DNA of 64,000 nucleotides from Histomonas meleagridis (Eukaryota > Parabasalia > Tritrichomonadida > Dientamoebidae): the NCBI GenBank assembly GCA_020186115.1, contig WSYJ01000138.1:434001-498000 (forward strand). Reading direction: 5' to 3'. The translations under genes were made by a program, and so were the position numbers. Below, piece by piece: positions 1 to 9,953 of the stretch. Position 1 is the first letter of the stretch. Each line of letters begins with the position of its first letter. The notes under the pieces are model-generated. The model had not been told where the DNA came from. It ran no database searches and saw only the letters and a list, made by a program, of their open reading frames with translations.

Positions 1-551
1 GATATTTCTAATGTATTAACACCTTCATTAATAAGTTTCTTATGAAGTTTCCAATCATCTTTTTGAAGCTCTTCAAAATCTTTTGTAAACATTTCTTTAT
101 ATTGAGAATTTTCTAAAAGATGTTTTATTTCTTTCTCTGTTTTATGATGTACAAAATATAATGTCGATTTTTTATTGAGAAATTTCGATTGCATTAATTC
201 AAAGTTAATCATTTGTTCTAGAAGATAATTTGATTCTTGTGATGTTAATGAAAGAAGAAAATTTCTTAAAATATCTATTAATGAACTTATTGAATTTTGA
301 ATTTTTTCTTCTTCTTTAGATTCTAAAGCTTTTAAATATTGAAAATATATACCAACATTTTTCTTTTGCGATAAAAAAGAAGAATAAATAAGTTGACATA
401 ACATAAGATTAAAAGAATATTTGAAATTAGAATCAAAAATATTTATAGTTTGTTGAACTATTGTTTGTACTTTGTTTTCATCTAATTCAAATACAAGTTT
501 CTCTATTGTTTGTAATTTATCATAATATAGTTTTTCTTGGGTTTCTTCCAT
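1..551 (-). CDS. DUF3447/ankyrin-family protein, N-terminal part (runs off left edge)
   Basis: An ATG at 551 on the minus strand opens a frame with no stop down to base 1, about 183 codons. The translation has the segments FKYSFNLMLCQLIYSSF, SQESNYLLEQM, TLYFVHHKTEKEIK and WKLHKKLINEGVN. These match, in the same order, the N-terminal domain of the ankyrin protein at 36361 (YSFNLIICQIIYSSF, SQESNYILGKL, TLYFSHYKSKEEI, WEIHKQLIKEGHN). In trichomonads this domain typically precedes DUF3447 and ankyrin repeats, which here would lie outside the window. Function is unknown beyond a protein-interaction scaffold. It is divergent with the kinase gene at 652, only 100 nt away. Composition is typical of its neighbours. 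Confidence 0.8.
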   Translation of the reverse strand, partial: MEETQEKLYYDKLQTIEKLVFELDENKVQTIVQQTINIFDSNFKYSFNLMLCQLIYSSFLSQKKNVGIYFQYLKALESKEEEKIQNSISSLIDILRNFLLSLTSQESNYLLEQMINFELMQSKFLNKKSTLYFVHHKTEKEIKHLLENSQYKEMFTKDFEELQKDDWKLHKKLINEGVNTLEI

Positions 552-620
552 TATAAAAAAATGATAAAAAAAATTAACGTAAACATCACAAATTCCTTTT
601 TATAACTTTACATTATTGTA

Positions 621-625
621 AACGG
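621..625 (+). promoter_or_regulatory. AACGG Myb-type element before kinase gene
   Basis: AACGG lies 27 nt before the kinase start codon. The same core, often as AACGGT, recurs shortly upstream of many genes in this window. It resembles the classical Myb recognition core (YAACGG). The regulatory role is inferred. Confidence 0.4.
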
Positions 626-651
626 CACATTTGAAAGGAAAGTACCAGTAA

Positions 652-2204
652 ATGAATGAACCTGAGCGAGAAATAGGAGATTACAAACTTGGGCGTACTC
701 TTGGAACAGGTTCTACTGGTAAAGTTAAAATTGGTGTACATAAGCCAAGCAACACTCAAGTTGCTATAAAAATAATCAAAAAATCAGATTTTATGGATAA
801 TCCTGATTTACCGAAAAAAATATACAGGGAAATTGCAATTATGAGACTGTTAGATCATCCACATATTACAAAGTTAATTGATGTTTTTGAGTCTAAAAAT
901 CATCTTTATATTATACTTGAATATGCTCCGCATGGTGAACTTTTCGATTACCTTATACAAAGGAAGGGACTTCCTCGAGAACAAGCCATGTTAATTTTTC
1001 GTGAAATTATTTATGGTATTGAATTTCTTCACACACATGGAATTTGTCACCGAGACATCAAACTGGAGAATATTTTCCTTGACCAATTTTATCACGTTAA
1101 GATTGGCGATTTTGGTTTTGCCAGATGGCTTCCATCAAATATTGCAGAAACATATTGTGGTTCCCCACACTATGCAGCACCAGAAGTCATACGTTTTGTC
1201 CCTTATGATGGTAAGTGTGCAGATATTTGGAGTTGTGGTGTTATTTTATATGCATTATTAGCAGTATGTTTTTTTGCAATTCCTTCAATGAAGGAATTGC
1301 ACTTACTTGATCTAACCCATAGGGACGTCTTCCTTTTGATGATGCCAGTATAAGACATCTTTTTGCAAAGATCAAATTAGGTAAATATGAAATGCCTGCT
1401 TTTGAACCTGAGGTCAAAGACCTCATCAGCAAAATGCTTTGTGTTGATGTTAGCTCAAGAATTACCATTTCACAGATTAAATCTCATCCTGCATTTCTGA
1501 AATATCTTCCTAATGGTTACCAAGTACCTCGCCCCCTTCTCACGCCTAACGTCACCACTCCTATTGAAGTGAATCCAAGTGAAGTTCAATTTTTCCAATT
1601 ACTTTTATCAATAGGATATAACTCTAATGAAGAAATAATGCAAGAACTTACAGCCAATGTTCATACTAATGCCAAAACATTTTACTTAATGTATAACCGA
1701 AGTAACTTTCTTGATTCTTTGCCTTGGTGCGCCGGAAATGATGTAGCCTCGTTTAACGTCTCCCCCGAGGGTGCCCTAATGATGCCGCCCTGCACATTTT
1801 TCCTAGGAGATTCACCTGACTCACCAATTGGGAGCGTTAAAACACCACAGTCTTTTGCTCAAAGAGTTGGTTGGTATGGTAGCGCGTTACCATCAACATC
1901 ATTTTCAATTGGTATTGAACAAAAGTTTACTGATATTGAACTGCCACTAGAATTACTTATGTTATTTTTACAAAGACAACTAACTGAATGTGGTATAAAA
2001 TGGTTTCATCAAAGTGATATGGAGTTAGTAGCAAAAAGATTGGAAACAGATATGTTGCTAACTATTACGGCATCGTATGAATCAGCATCTTTGATTACAT
2101 TGTGCTTGTTTTTAGTACATGGAGATAATGATGAATTCTTGGGATTGATCAATACACTTCAAAGGGAATTATCAGAATTGTTGAATGGTTCATCTGGTTA
2201 TTAA
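652..2204 (+). CDS. CAMK/AMPK-like Ser/Thr protein kinase (two exons)
   Basis: Exon 1 is 652-1263 (204 codons) and exon 2 is 1323-2204, giving a 497-residue protein after removal of a 59-nt phase-0 intron. Splicing restores the CAMKL motif ALLA|GRLPFDD; without it the frame stops after 29 unrelated residues. Kinase motifs: glycine loop LGTGSTGKVKIG, VAIK lysine, HRDIKLEN catalytic loop, DFG in KIGDFGFARW, and activation loop AETYCGSPHYAAPE with a Thr at the position of the AMPK/LKB1-target threonine. Residues ~290-330 (NPSEVQFFQLLLSIGYNSNEE) look UBA-like. The C-terminal ~90 residues have a KA1-like pattern (GIKWFHQSDMELVAKRLE). Family: SNF1/MARK/BRSK-type kinases. An AACGG element sits upstream at 621. 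Confidence 0.88.
1264..1322 (+). other. Spliceosomal intron, 59 nt, with internal stem-loop
   Basis: The intron begins GTATGT (1264-1269) and ends TCTAACCCATAG (1311-1322), close to the described trichomonad pattern of GTATGT plus a fused branch/acceptor ACTAAC...AG. Between them, 1275-1286 and 1290-1301 form a perfect 12-bp inverted repeat around a 3-nt loop. Folding would bring the donor and branch point close together. Removal joins two codons in phase 0 and restores the kinase fold. Confidence 0.93.
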
Positions 2205-2580
2205 AATTAGTGTTTTAATAATTGCGATAAAATAAAATATTAACGAACTTAAAATTAAAATTATTGAAAATCAGGAAGAAAAAATTTATACAATTTCTTT
2301 TAAAGAAAAAAAAAAAATAAGAGGTTGAGATAATATTATATTATGATTTTAAAATTATCGACACAGAGAAGGTCAAGATTTGAATTGAAATTTCTTGGTA
2401 AACGGAAATTGAATTAGTGGGGTGAGTTCAATTGAAATAAAGACGATGGTCTTGTGTGATTTATCAAACGGCCTCCTTTCAAGTTTGACAAACTACACAA
2501 AGAAATCAGATTCGTTTCATTGAATGTGAAAGTTATAAAGCTCAGAATCCGAGAGTACTGTTTTTGGGCAACCAACAAAA
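2205..2580. other. Intergenic: kinase 3' end and promoter of next gene
   Basis: AT-rich non-coding stretch. It holds AAACGG at 2466-2471 and AACGG at 2401-2405, followed by a CCTTTC-rich segment, about 110-180 nt before the next start codon. No open frame of interest was seen. Confidence 0.5.
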
Positions 2581-3843
2581 ATGAATCCTCCCTTTCCCAT
2601 TAGAATTGTTCTTGAAGAAGAACATCCATTCATATCTGTCGGAGGAGCTTCATATGAACTTTCAAGCGGAATTTCACTCGATTATTGTTGGGAATTTGAT
2701 ACTTACCACCAAATCAAGTACATTGAATATTTTAAAATTGCTCTTAATAATATTTTTAGACAAAATGATATTGATTTTAGGTGTTCTCGTGAAGATATAA
2801 AAGATAATGGAATTACAATGTTTTCTGCAATTATTTCAGATTTTGCTAAATACAGAAAGAAATTTTATGCACTGGCAATTTTTATGGATTCTTCAAAGAT
2901 AAAATCTTCACCATATATCAATGAATTAATATTTAATGGAATTCATTGGCTTGGAACGGAATATTATAAATTTCAAACAGATGAAAATTCTGAAATTACT
3001 GATTTTTCAGAGTCAATTCGAAAGTTTTCTGCCGATTATGCTCTCCAAATATTGAATTCTGGAATAAAATTAAAAAAATTTGAATCAATTTCCTCCGATC
3101 TAACCTTTTTAAGTCAATGTCTTACATCTCACCTCCAAACCCAAATGACTACTGTTATAGAGACACCAAATTTAGAATTGTGTTCATCATTATATTCATT
3201 ATTATCACATTTTCTTCTTCCAGAGCAACTTGAACTATCAAATGACAAACTCCAATATGATCCTGTTCCTGGTCTGTTTTTACAATGTGTTCTCCCTCAA
3301 TCCCAAATTCCATATGAAATCTTATTTCAATTTAAAAGGCCATGGACATGGATTAATGTCTCGAAGAAGTTAATCACTCAGTTCACCGATTTCACTGTTC
3401 AAAACCACATTTATAAAACTTATACAACAAATGTTTTATATGCGGTCAATCCCGATCAAAACAAAATTAATCATATTTATAACAGGTTATCAAAAACTTA
3501 TGTTCACTTTCCAATTGCGCCAGCAGAATGGACTTCTGATACCATAAAAATTCTATCAAAAGCACCAAAATCACTTTGTGGCCGAATCTGTGAACAAAAG
3601 TTACTTGAATTAGTTCACAAAGCGGTATTGTTAAATGACATATGCACAGAGACAATGAAAAGCGAACAATTAAATTATTTAGATACTATGCACATTTCCG
3701 ATATTTGCAGATATATGGAATTAAAAGACCGAAGTGAGCTAAAGATTGTTGTGGCAATATCTCAGTTATTCTATAAGAACGCTTATAGGAGGATTTTCTC
3801 TGGGCGGAAAGAAACAATTCGTCAGATGATAAGCTGTATTTAA
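2581..3843 (+). CDS. C9orf72-like DENN-family protein
   Basis: 420 residues with no signal peptide or membrane segment. The order and spacing of several blocks resemble human C9orf72: LTSHLQTQMTTVIET (human ISSHLQTCGCSVVVG), LLSHFLLPEQ (LCLFLTPAE), DPVPGLFLQCVL (YESGLFVQGLL), and the C-terminal SELKIVVAISQLFYKNAYRRI (GDLNIIMALAEKIKPGLHSF). The total length also fits the human long isoform (481) with a shorter N-terminal longin part. In animals C9orf72 binds SMCR8 and WDR41 and acts as a GTPase regulator at lysosomes linked to mTORC1 and autophagy. TOR lies in the same window, but that gives no functional proof. Similarity was judged by eye; another divergent DENN protein (FLCN/SMCR8 type) is the main alternative. 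Confidence 0.62.
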   Translation: MNPPFPIRIVLEEEHPFISVGGASYELSSGISLDYCWEFDTYHQIKYIEYFKIALNNIFRQNDIDFRCSREDIKDNGITMFSAIISDFAKYRKKFYALAIFMDSSKIKSSPYINELIFNGIHWLGTEYYKFQTDENSEITDFSESIRKFSADYALQILNSGIKLKKFESISSDLTFLSQCLTSHLQTQMTTVIETPNLELCSSLYSLLSHFLLPEQLELSNDKLQYDPVPGLFLQCVLPQSQIPYEILFQFKRPWTWINVSKKLITQFTDFTVQNHIYKTYTTNVLYAVNPDQNKINHIYNRLSKTYVHFPIAPAEWTSDTIKILSKAPKSLCGRICEQKLLELVHKAVLLNDICTETMKSEQLNYLDTMHISDICRYMELKDRSELKIVVAISQLFYKNAYRRIFSGRKETIRQMISCI

Positions 3844-3952
3844 TAAATGTTTGTTTTTTGGCGTTGAGAAATTTACGGTTTACGATTAAAGGGGTTTAAG
3901 TATTCAAATTTGCTTTTTGAATTATCTCAATTTCAATTGTTTACATTTTCAA

Positions 3953-4294
3953 ATGTCCACCGCAGAACAACTTCATCAAGAGAATAAAGAACAGGATAAG
4001 CAAATTGATGCCTTAATTGATGTTCTTGTGGATCAAGCAGATGCCACTTTAAAAAATGCCACAGATATTGGAAACGAAATTGAAAGTCAGATCGATATGT
4101 GTCAAGAAATAAATGATCACATGGATAAAACTGATGAAAAAATCAATAAAGCTACAGACTCTCTTAAAACCGTTCAAAAAGTAGGAGGTGCAAGCATTGT
4201 TTCATACATATGCATTGTAATATTAGTCTTACTCATAGTTGCTGCCATTGCAATTCCTAAGTCGATTTTACGTTCAATCATTGGGAAAAAATAA
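3953..4294 (+). CDS. Tail-anchored Qc-type SNARE
   Basis: 113 residues from the ATG at 3953; an upstream in-frame TTG extension is not needed. Residues ~15-75 form a heptad SNARE coil (IDALIDVLVDQADATL, IGNEIESQIDMCQEI) with a Gln where Qc-SNAREs such as syntaxin 6/8 place the zero-layer glutamine (EL/EI..Q). Residues ~83-104 are a hydrophobic tail anchor (IVSYICIVILVLLIVAAIAI) followed by a short basic lumenal end. There is no Habc domain, so it is a minimal SNARE like Bet1 or a short syntaxin 8. It should act in endosomal/Golgi fusion. The exact paralogue cannot be assigned. TACGGT lies about 75 nt upstream. Confidence 0.8.
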   Translation: MSTAEQLHQENKEQDKQIDALIDVLVDQADATLKNATDIGNEIESQIDMCQEINDHMDKTDEKINKATDSLKTVQKVGGASIVSYICIVILVLLIVAAIAIPKSILRSIIGKK

Positions 4295-4425
4295 ATGATT
4301 GGTATATGTTGAACTAATGTTCACTAAATGATTTTTTGACATTTTGTTTTTGATAGAAAATGGTATGACATTTATTTTTTAATTGAATTCTACAATTTGG
4401 CGGTTATGGTCTTTCCTTTTGATCA

Positions 4426-4674
4426 ATGGGTGCTGGCACTCCATCATTCGGTAAGCGTCACAATAAGTCACACACAATCTGCCGTCGTTGCGGAAGTCGC
4501 TCATACCATATTCAGAAAGGAAGGTGCGCCAAGTGCGGATATCCAGAAGCTTCAATGCGCCATTACAACTGGGCCAAGAAAGCACACGCAAAGCGCACAC
4601 AAGGAACAGGCCGTATGAGCCACCTCAAGAAGTGCATGAAGAAACTTCAAGCAATCTATGCTCCTAAGAAATAA
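4426..4674 (+). CDS. RPL37: 60S ribosomal protein eL37
   Basis: 82 residues, full length for eL37. It starts [17 protein letters not shown] and carries the zinc ribbon [20 protein letters not shown], both diagnostic of eukaryotic L37. The basic tail is also typical. It sits in the large ribosomal subunit, contacting 28S/5.8S rRNA. The promoter region has GGCGGT at 4398-4403 and a CCTTTT run just before the ATG, a layout seen at other highly expressed genes here (eL6). The stop codon is part of TAAA, the trichomonad-type overlapping polyadenylation signal. Confidence 0.97.
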   Translation: MGAGTPSFGKRHNKSHTICRRCGSRSYHIQKGRCAKCGYPEASMRHYNWAKKAHAKRTQGTGRMSHLKKCMKKLQAIYAPKK

Positions 4675-5211
4675 ACGTATTTTGAGCATTTCTAGAAATA
4701 ATTATTTATTGTTACCTATGCACGTAAGACTTTTAACCTTTTTTTAGATTTCTTCTTCACTGTTTTTCAATGTCATTAAAATGTGATAATCGCCATTTGT
4801 GAAATGATCGCCAAATATTATCATGCCCCTTGCAAACACCCCAGGTTCTAGGGCGTATTCTACATCATAAATGTCCTCAAAATACATTGTGGAATTGAGA
4901 CAAATCATTTTCTATGCAATTTCCGAATGTATTTAATACATTTAAATTTCAAAACTAATAACACATTTTAGAAACATGTCTATAATGAATAAAGCAAATG
5001 TAATTTTAAAATTTGTTGTTTCATAATATTAAAATCTACCATGATTTAATTCATGAAAATTATACAAAATAATAAACAAATCAAATCTCCACTTATTATC
5101 TATGTTTTTATTTTGTTTTCGATTTAAAATGAAATCAAATGAGATAGCATTCAATTTTGTATCGTTCAATTCAAGTTTGATGTTTTCTTAAAGAAAAAGT
5201 GTATTTAAAAA
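4675..5211. other. Intergenic, no gene seen
   Basis: AT-rich, 537 nt. It contains a small imperfect direct repeat (GATAATCGCCATTTG / GATCGCCAAAT, ~4784-4816) and otherwise only homopolymer-rich sequence. No convincing coding frame or RNA gene was found. Confidence 0.4.
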
Positions 5212-5850
5212 ATGGAAGAATCAGAGTTTGCAGAAAGGATATTAATGATATCAGAAGAAATAGAAGAAGACGAATTTGTGAATTGGAATGAAGTAATGAA
5301 TGTTTTCCAAAAGCTAGAACAAATTTCACCGCAAATTGGATCAGGATTAATACAATTGATTTTACACATAAAAAATCAGTATGAAAAAGATTTAGGAAAT
5401 GCAAAATCTCTTTTAGATACAGTGTCATCTAATTATGATAATACGTTTGCAAAACTTCAATTAATGGAACAACAACAAAATTACATTAAATCATCAGGAG
5501 CTGCAATAGCAAAAAAACAAAAAATATCAGAAACAGAAGACCTGGATGATCTTTTTATATATCAACCATCTATTTCGAAAGAACAAGGAATTTTTGAATT
5601 TTCCCAAACAGATTTTACAAAATTCCAAAAGGAAACAAAAAGCACATCAACACAAACAAATGATGCAGCACCCCAAATCATTGAAGAGCTCAAGAAGCAG
5701 AACAAGCAATATCTTTCGTATGGATTACAATTTAAAAAAAAGTATGAAGAAACAGAAAAATTGCTCAACAACGTTTTGCAGGATCATGCCAAAGAGATGG
5801 AAGAGATATATAAGAGTATTGCTGCCATGGGCGATGGTCATCAAGAATGA
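5212..5850 (+). CDS. Coiled-coil protein with TQT (LC8-type) motif
   Basis: 212 residues, acidic, mostly helical. Coiled-coil segments lie at ~45-90 and ~155-205 (EELKKQNKQYLSYGLQFKKK, YEETEKLLNNVLQD). Between them is KSTSTQTND, which fits the dynein light chain LC8 binding consensus centred on TQT. The gene at 10344 has the same architecture (coil, TSTQTN, coil), so the two may be related structural or motor adaptors. No catalytic motifs. The start ATG follows a T/A-rich leader without an obvious AACGG box. Function unknown. Confidence 0.7.
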   Translation: MEESEFAERILMISEEIEEDEFVNWNEVMNVFQKLEQISPQIGSGLIQLILHIKNQYEKDLGNAKSLLDTVSSNYDNTFAKLQLMEQQQNYIKSSGAAIAKKQKISETEDLDDLFIYQPSISKEQGIFEFSQTDFTKFQKETKSTSTQTNDAAPQIIEELKKQNKQYLSYGLQFKKKYEETEKLLNNVLQDHAKEMEEIYKSIAAMGDGHQE

Positions 5851-6186
5851 AGCATTTTGTAAAATTGTAAATTTTAAGTTTTTTTGGGTTTGCTTTACTT
5901 CTTTCTGTGTTTTCTCAATAGAATAAACATTATTTGTTTTTCATAATATTTTAATTTTGAAATCATTTCTTGTTTAAATTTAGAGTAGACATATTTAACA
6001 AAGTAAGGTTTGAGTTTTGTTATTCATGAATAATGATGAAGATTTTTCGTTGAAATAAATCACGAAGAAGCCAAATAAAATAAACCATTCAAATTTCAGG
6101 AAACAAAGCGTTAAACGGTCTTGTGAAAGTCAAAACTTGAACCGTTTTTTTCCGGTTTTTTTGCGGTTTAACCTAATTCCCTCAGG
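5851..6186. other. Intergenic with promoter of flippase gene
   Basis: Contains AACGGT at 6114-6119 and then CCGGTTTTT and GCGGTTTAACC between ~6150 and 6172, ending 15 nt before the ATG. The cluster of CGGT boxes is the densest seen in this window. A Myb-type control region is inferred. Confidence 0.5.
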
Positions 6187-9100
6187 ATGGATGAGAGCGA
6201 AGGCAGAACCATTATCATCCACAATACCATAGGTGAAAAAGGGAAACCAATATTTGTGGACAATACTATCCATACAACCAAATATACCATATTGACATTT
6301 TTACCAAAAAATTTATTTGAACAATTTTCACGTATAGCAAACTTTTACTTTTTAGTAGTTGTTGCTTTACTTAATGTCCCAGGTGTTCCTATTTCTGCCG
6401 CTGTTGCTGTTTTACCTCTTGCACTTGTTGTGGGCATTTCAGCAGTTCGTGAAGCCATAGAAGATTTTATGCGGTATAAATCCGATTGTAAAATTAACTC
6501 CACCGTTGCGCACAAGCTAGAAAACAATCAATTTGTAGATATTGAATGGAAAAATGTTTATGTAGGTGATATTATTATTGTTAGAAAGGATGAACAAGTA
6601 CCAGCAGATATGGTTCTCTTTTCTACCAATACAGAAGATGGAATTGCTTATATAGATACATGTAATCTTGATGGAGAAACAAATCTTAAAGTTCGACAAG
6701 CACTTCAAAACACCGCAAACATTACAGATCCATCAGCCCTTACTAACTTCCAAGGCACAATTAAATGCGATGATATTAACAATTTACTTTATACATTTAA
6801 TGGCTGTTTAGAATATAATGGTTCTCAACATCCACTTGATAACAAGCAAGTATTACTTCGTGGCTGTGTTCTTCGTAACACTCAATTTGCCATTGGTGTT
6901 GTTGTTTATACTGGTTTAGAATCCAAGTTAATGATGAATTCAAGTACAGCCCGAAGTAAGAAGTCAAAGCTTGAAAGAGGCCTTAATGCCAAGCTCATAT
7001 CAATATTCTGTTTCATCTTCTTATGGGGCATTATTTCCACTGCGATTGGATTTTCATTCCAAAAGCAGCAAATTTATACGTCAAAGCACTGGTACTTTTT
7101 CATAAACCAGTCAAACATGCCAAATCAAACCGCTAAATTTTTCATATTATTAGTTTCCAATTTAGTTATAATTAATGCCATGATTCCAATTTCATTATAT
7201 GTTACCTTAGAAATTGTACGTGTTTTCCAAGCATTATTTGTCAATTGGGATGCCAAACTTTATGATGTTGAAAATGATGTACCAGCGAATGCACGTACTT
7301 CAAATATCTCTGATGATTTAGGGCAAATCGAATATATCTTTTCAGATAAGACAGGAACATTAACTCGTAATGTTATGGAGTTCATGAAATGTAGTATTAG
7401 TGGACATATATATGGAAGTGGTACTACTGAAATAGCATATGCAGCAGCTAAACGAAGAGGACTAAGTATACCACCGCCCAATAAAAATGGTAAAGCATTT
7501 CAAGATGCCGAATTCGAACGCATCTTACGTAATGGTGCGCCAATGGAAATTAAGCATTTCATATGGTTATTAGCTGTATGTCATTCAGTTATACCTGAAG
7601 TTGATAGTACTAAACCTTATGGAATTGCATTCCAAGCGTCATCACCAGATGAAGCAGCGTTAGTCTCAGCTGCAGCAGATATGGGATATGTCTTTAAATC
7701 TCGATCACCATCGAATTTAGTCGTAAGTGTTAAAGGCGAAGACATAAACATCGAAGTAATGGCTGTATTGGAGTTCACTTCAGAACGTAAAAGAAGTTCA
7801 GTCATTATCCGACATCCAGAAACTAATGAAATTATATTATATTGTAAAGGCGCAGATGATTTGATCTTCCAAAAACTAAAGAAAGATTCGCCTTATCAAG
7901 AAGAGACACGTTCTAACTTGAAGCAATTTGCTGCAGATGGATTACGTACACTTTGTTGTACTTATCGCGTTATTGATGAAGACTTTTATAATGATTGGGC
8001 GAAACGATTCCACGATGCGAATTGCGCGATCCAAAATCGTGATGAATTAGTGAATGAAGTATGTAATGAGATTGAAAATGATTTAATACTTTTGGGCGCT
8101 ACAGCTATTGAAGATAAGTTACAAGAAGGTGTACCTGATACTATCGAGTCATTATTAAGAGCGAAGATTAATGTTTGGGTCATTACTGGAGATAAACGAG
8201 AGACAGCTATTAACATTGGGTTTGCATGTTCTTTATTGACGGGCGATATGAAATTAATAATATTAGATACTGATGACATTAATGAGTTAATGGAAAATAT
8301 GAACAACGGATTAAATGATACATCTTCTAAATTAGCATTAATTGCAGGAGGTGGTTCATTATATCATTTGTTGAAGCCGGAATACATTGATAAGTTTTAT
8401 GAATTATCGAAACGTTGTCAATCAGTTATATGTTGTCGTGTTTCCCCATTACAAAAGGCTTCGATCGTTAAAATGATGCGAGAGAAAACAGGAAAATTAT
8501 GTTTAGCTATAGGCGATGGAGCTAATGATGTCGGAATGATATTAGAAGCAGATGTCGGATGTGGCATTAGTGGTAAAGAAGGTCGTCAAGCAGTTCTTGC
8601 ATCTGATTATTCATTTGGACAATTCCGATTCCTTAAGCGCTTATTGTTAACACATGGACGACTTAACTTCTATCGAAACGTTGATTTGGTTAATTATAGT
8701 TTCTATAAGAACATGTGCTTCTCGTTCTGCCAAATCATCTTTCAGTTCTATTCATCATTTAGTGGTAACACAGTTTATGACTCAATATTATATACTGTGT
8801 TTAATGTCTTCTTCACATCTGTGCCACCAGTGATCTACGCAGGTTTGGAACGAGATGTATCACAAGACTCAATGGAGAATATACCGGAGTTATATTACAT
8901 CGATGGGCGACGAGAATGGATACAAAGTTATTTACGCTTTTGGTTGAATCTTTTGTTAGGTATTGTACACGCATTAATATCATTCTTTGTTCCTTATTTC
9001 GGAATGTATCCATTCATTAATAGTGATGGACATTCAATTGATTTGAGCCAATTTGGTTTAACTGTTTATGGTTGTGTTGTTTTGACTGTTAACTTGAGAA

Positions 9101-9618
9101 TCGCTTTCATGTGTAATTATTGGACGTGGTTACATCATTTGTTTATTTGGGGAAGTATATTGATATATCCCTTAGTTGTAACTGTCGTAACTTATATGAA
9201 GTTCTCGATGTTGGTATATAAGACTGGTGTTTATGTGTTTAAGAATTCGTCGTTTTATTTCTCTGTGATTGGAACTGCTGTTTTGTCCATTTTCCCTGTG
9301 GTAACTTTCGACGCAATACAAAACAGTAGAAACATTATAACAAATAGAGTGCTTGTGAGTGAGAGAGCTGGAAAGTCTGGTAAAAAGGTTAGAGATGAAG
9401 TTAAGGAATTCATTCCGCCTGACCCTGAGCTCCCAATGGATAACGTGTATCCGGATAAGGAGAATAACACTGGTTACATATTCGACGAGCCTGCAAACGT
9501 TGGAATGTATCATACAATGGCTCATGGCGCAACTAATGATGACCCTCAATATGACTTTAAGAGTACGCCGTTCTTAAGGAGAAAACAAGTCTCAACATTT
9601 GGCCTTGATAAACTTTAA
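6187..9618 (+). CDS. P4-type ATPase (phospholipid flippase)
   Basis: 1143 residues, normal for the family. Motifs in order: P4 actuator DGETNLK (near residue 160), phosphorylation site SDKTGTLT (near 390), nucleotide-binding KGADDLIF, GDKRETAINIG hinge, and GDGANDVGMI. Multiple membrane segments are visible: two near residues 55-85, two at ~275-355, and six after residue ~850. The enzyme should move aminophospholipids from the exoplasmic to the cytosolic leaflet at Golgi, endosome or plasma membrane, usually with a CDC50 subunit, which is not in this window. The start is the first ATG after a cluster of CGGT promoter boxes. The C-terminal tail is soluble and short. Confidence 0.96.
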   Translation: MDESEGRTIIIHNTIGEKGKPIFVDNTIHTTKYTILTFLPKNLFEQFSRIANFYFLVVVALLNVPGVPISAAVAVLPLALVVGISAVREAIEDFMRYKSDCKINSTVAHKLENNQFVDIEWKNVYVGDIIIVRKDEQVPADMVLFSTNTEDGIAYIDTCNLDGETNLKVRQALQNTANITDPSALTNFQGTIKCDDINNLLYTFNGCLEYNGSQHPLDNKQVLLRGCVLRNTQFAIGVVVYTGLESKLMMNSSTARSKKSKLERGLNAKLISIFCFIFLWGIISTAIGFSFQKQQIYTSKHWYFFINQSNMPNQTAKFFILLVSNLVIINAMIPISLYVTLEIVRVFQALFVNWDAKLYDVENDVPANARTSNISDDLGQIEYIFSDKTGTLTRNVMEFMKCSISGHIYGSGTTEIAYAAAKRRGLSIPPPNKNGKAFQDAEFERILRNGAPMEIKHFIWLLAVCHSVIPEVDSTKPYGIAFQASSPDEAALVSAAADMGYVFKSRSPSNLVVSVKGEDINIEVMAVLEFTSERKRSSVIIRHPETNEIILYCKGADDLIFQKLKKDSPYQEETRSNLKQFAADGLRTLCCTYRVIDEDFYNDWAKRFHDANCAIQNRDELVNEVCNEIENDLILLGATAIEDKLQEGVPDTIESLLRAKINVWVITGDKRETAINIGFACSLLTGDMKLIILDTDDINELMENMNNGLNDTSSKLALIAGGGSLYHLLKPEYIDKFYELSKRCQSVICCRVSPLQKASIVKMMREKTGKLCLAIGDGANDVGMILEADVGCGISGKEGRQAVLASDYSFGQFRFLKRLLLTHGRLNFYRNVDLVNYSFYKNMCFSFCQIIFQFYSSFSGNTVYDSILYTVFNVFFTSVPPVIYAGLERDVSQDSMENIPELYYIDGRREWIQSYLRFWLNLLLGIVHALISFFVPYFGMYPFINSDGHSIDLSQFGLTVYGCVVLTVNLRIAFMCNYWTWLHHLFIWGSILIYPLVVTVVTYMKFSMLVYKTGVYVFKNSSFYFSVIGTAVLSIFPVVTFDAIQNSRNIITNRVLVSERAGKSGKKVRDEVKEFIPPDPELPMDNVYPDKENNTGYIFDEPANVGMYHTMAHGATNDDPQYDFKSTPFLRRKQVSTFGLDKL

Positions 9619-9953
9619 CAATTTTTTTTCTTTTTATTTCAAAATATAATATGAAACTTAAAAAACATTTTAAAACAAAAATTATGATTTTTAATATAGA
9701 TTTTAATTGTTTTAAAAGTTGTAAATAATTTATAAATTGTGGTGGCTGAAAACATTTCCAGAAAAAAACTCGAACTGGTTGTGTTAACGTTAGATGGAGG
9801 ATTATGACTTTACACAATTCCCGATTGCAATGTGTGATGAGTTTATTTTTCTAATAAAAAAAGTTGACAAAATTAAAGGTTTTGATTGGAAATTACGGTT
9901 TTTTATGTGTATGGTTTTGACACCGGTTTCAATATTGTCTGACACTGTAATTT
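9619..9953. other. Intergenic with promoter elements
   Basis: AT-rich. TACGGT at 9895-9900 precedes the 9954 ORF by ~54 nt. A 60-codon frame beginning at 9794 overlaps and has no recognisable content; it is treated as chance. Confidence 0.4.

Noticed and set aside
2361-2380. ACAGAGA followed by AGGTCAAGATT, reminiscent of the U6 snRNA core
   Set aside because: The invariant AGC triad and the downstream U6 sequence are missing and the surrounding DNA is ordinary intergenic AT-rich sequence.
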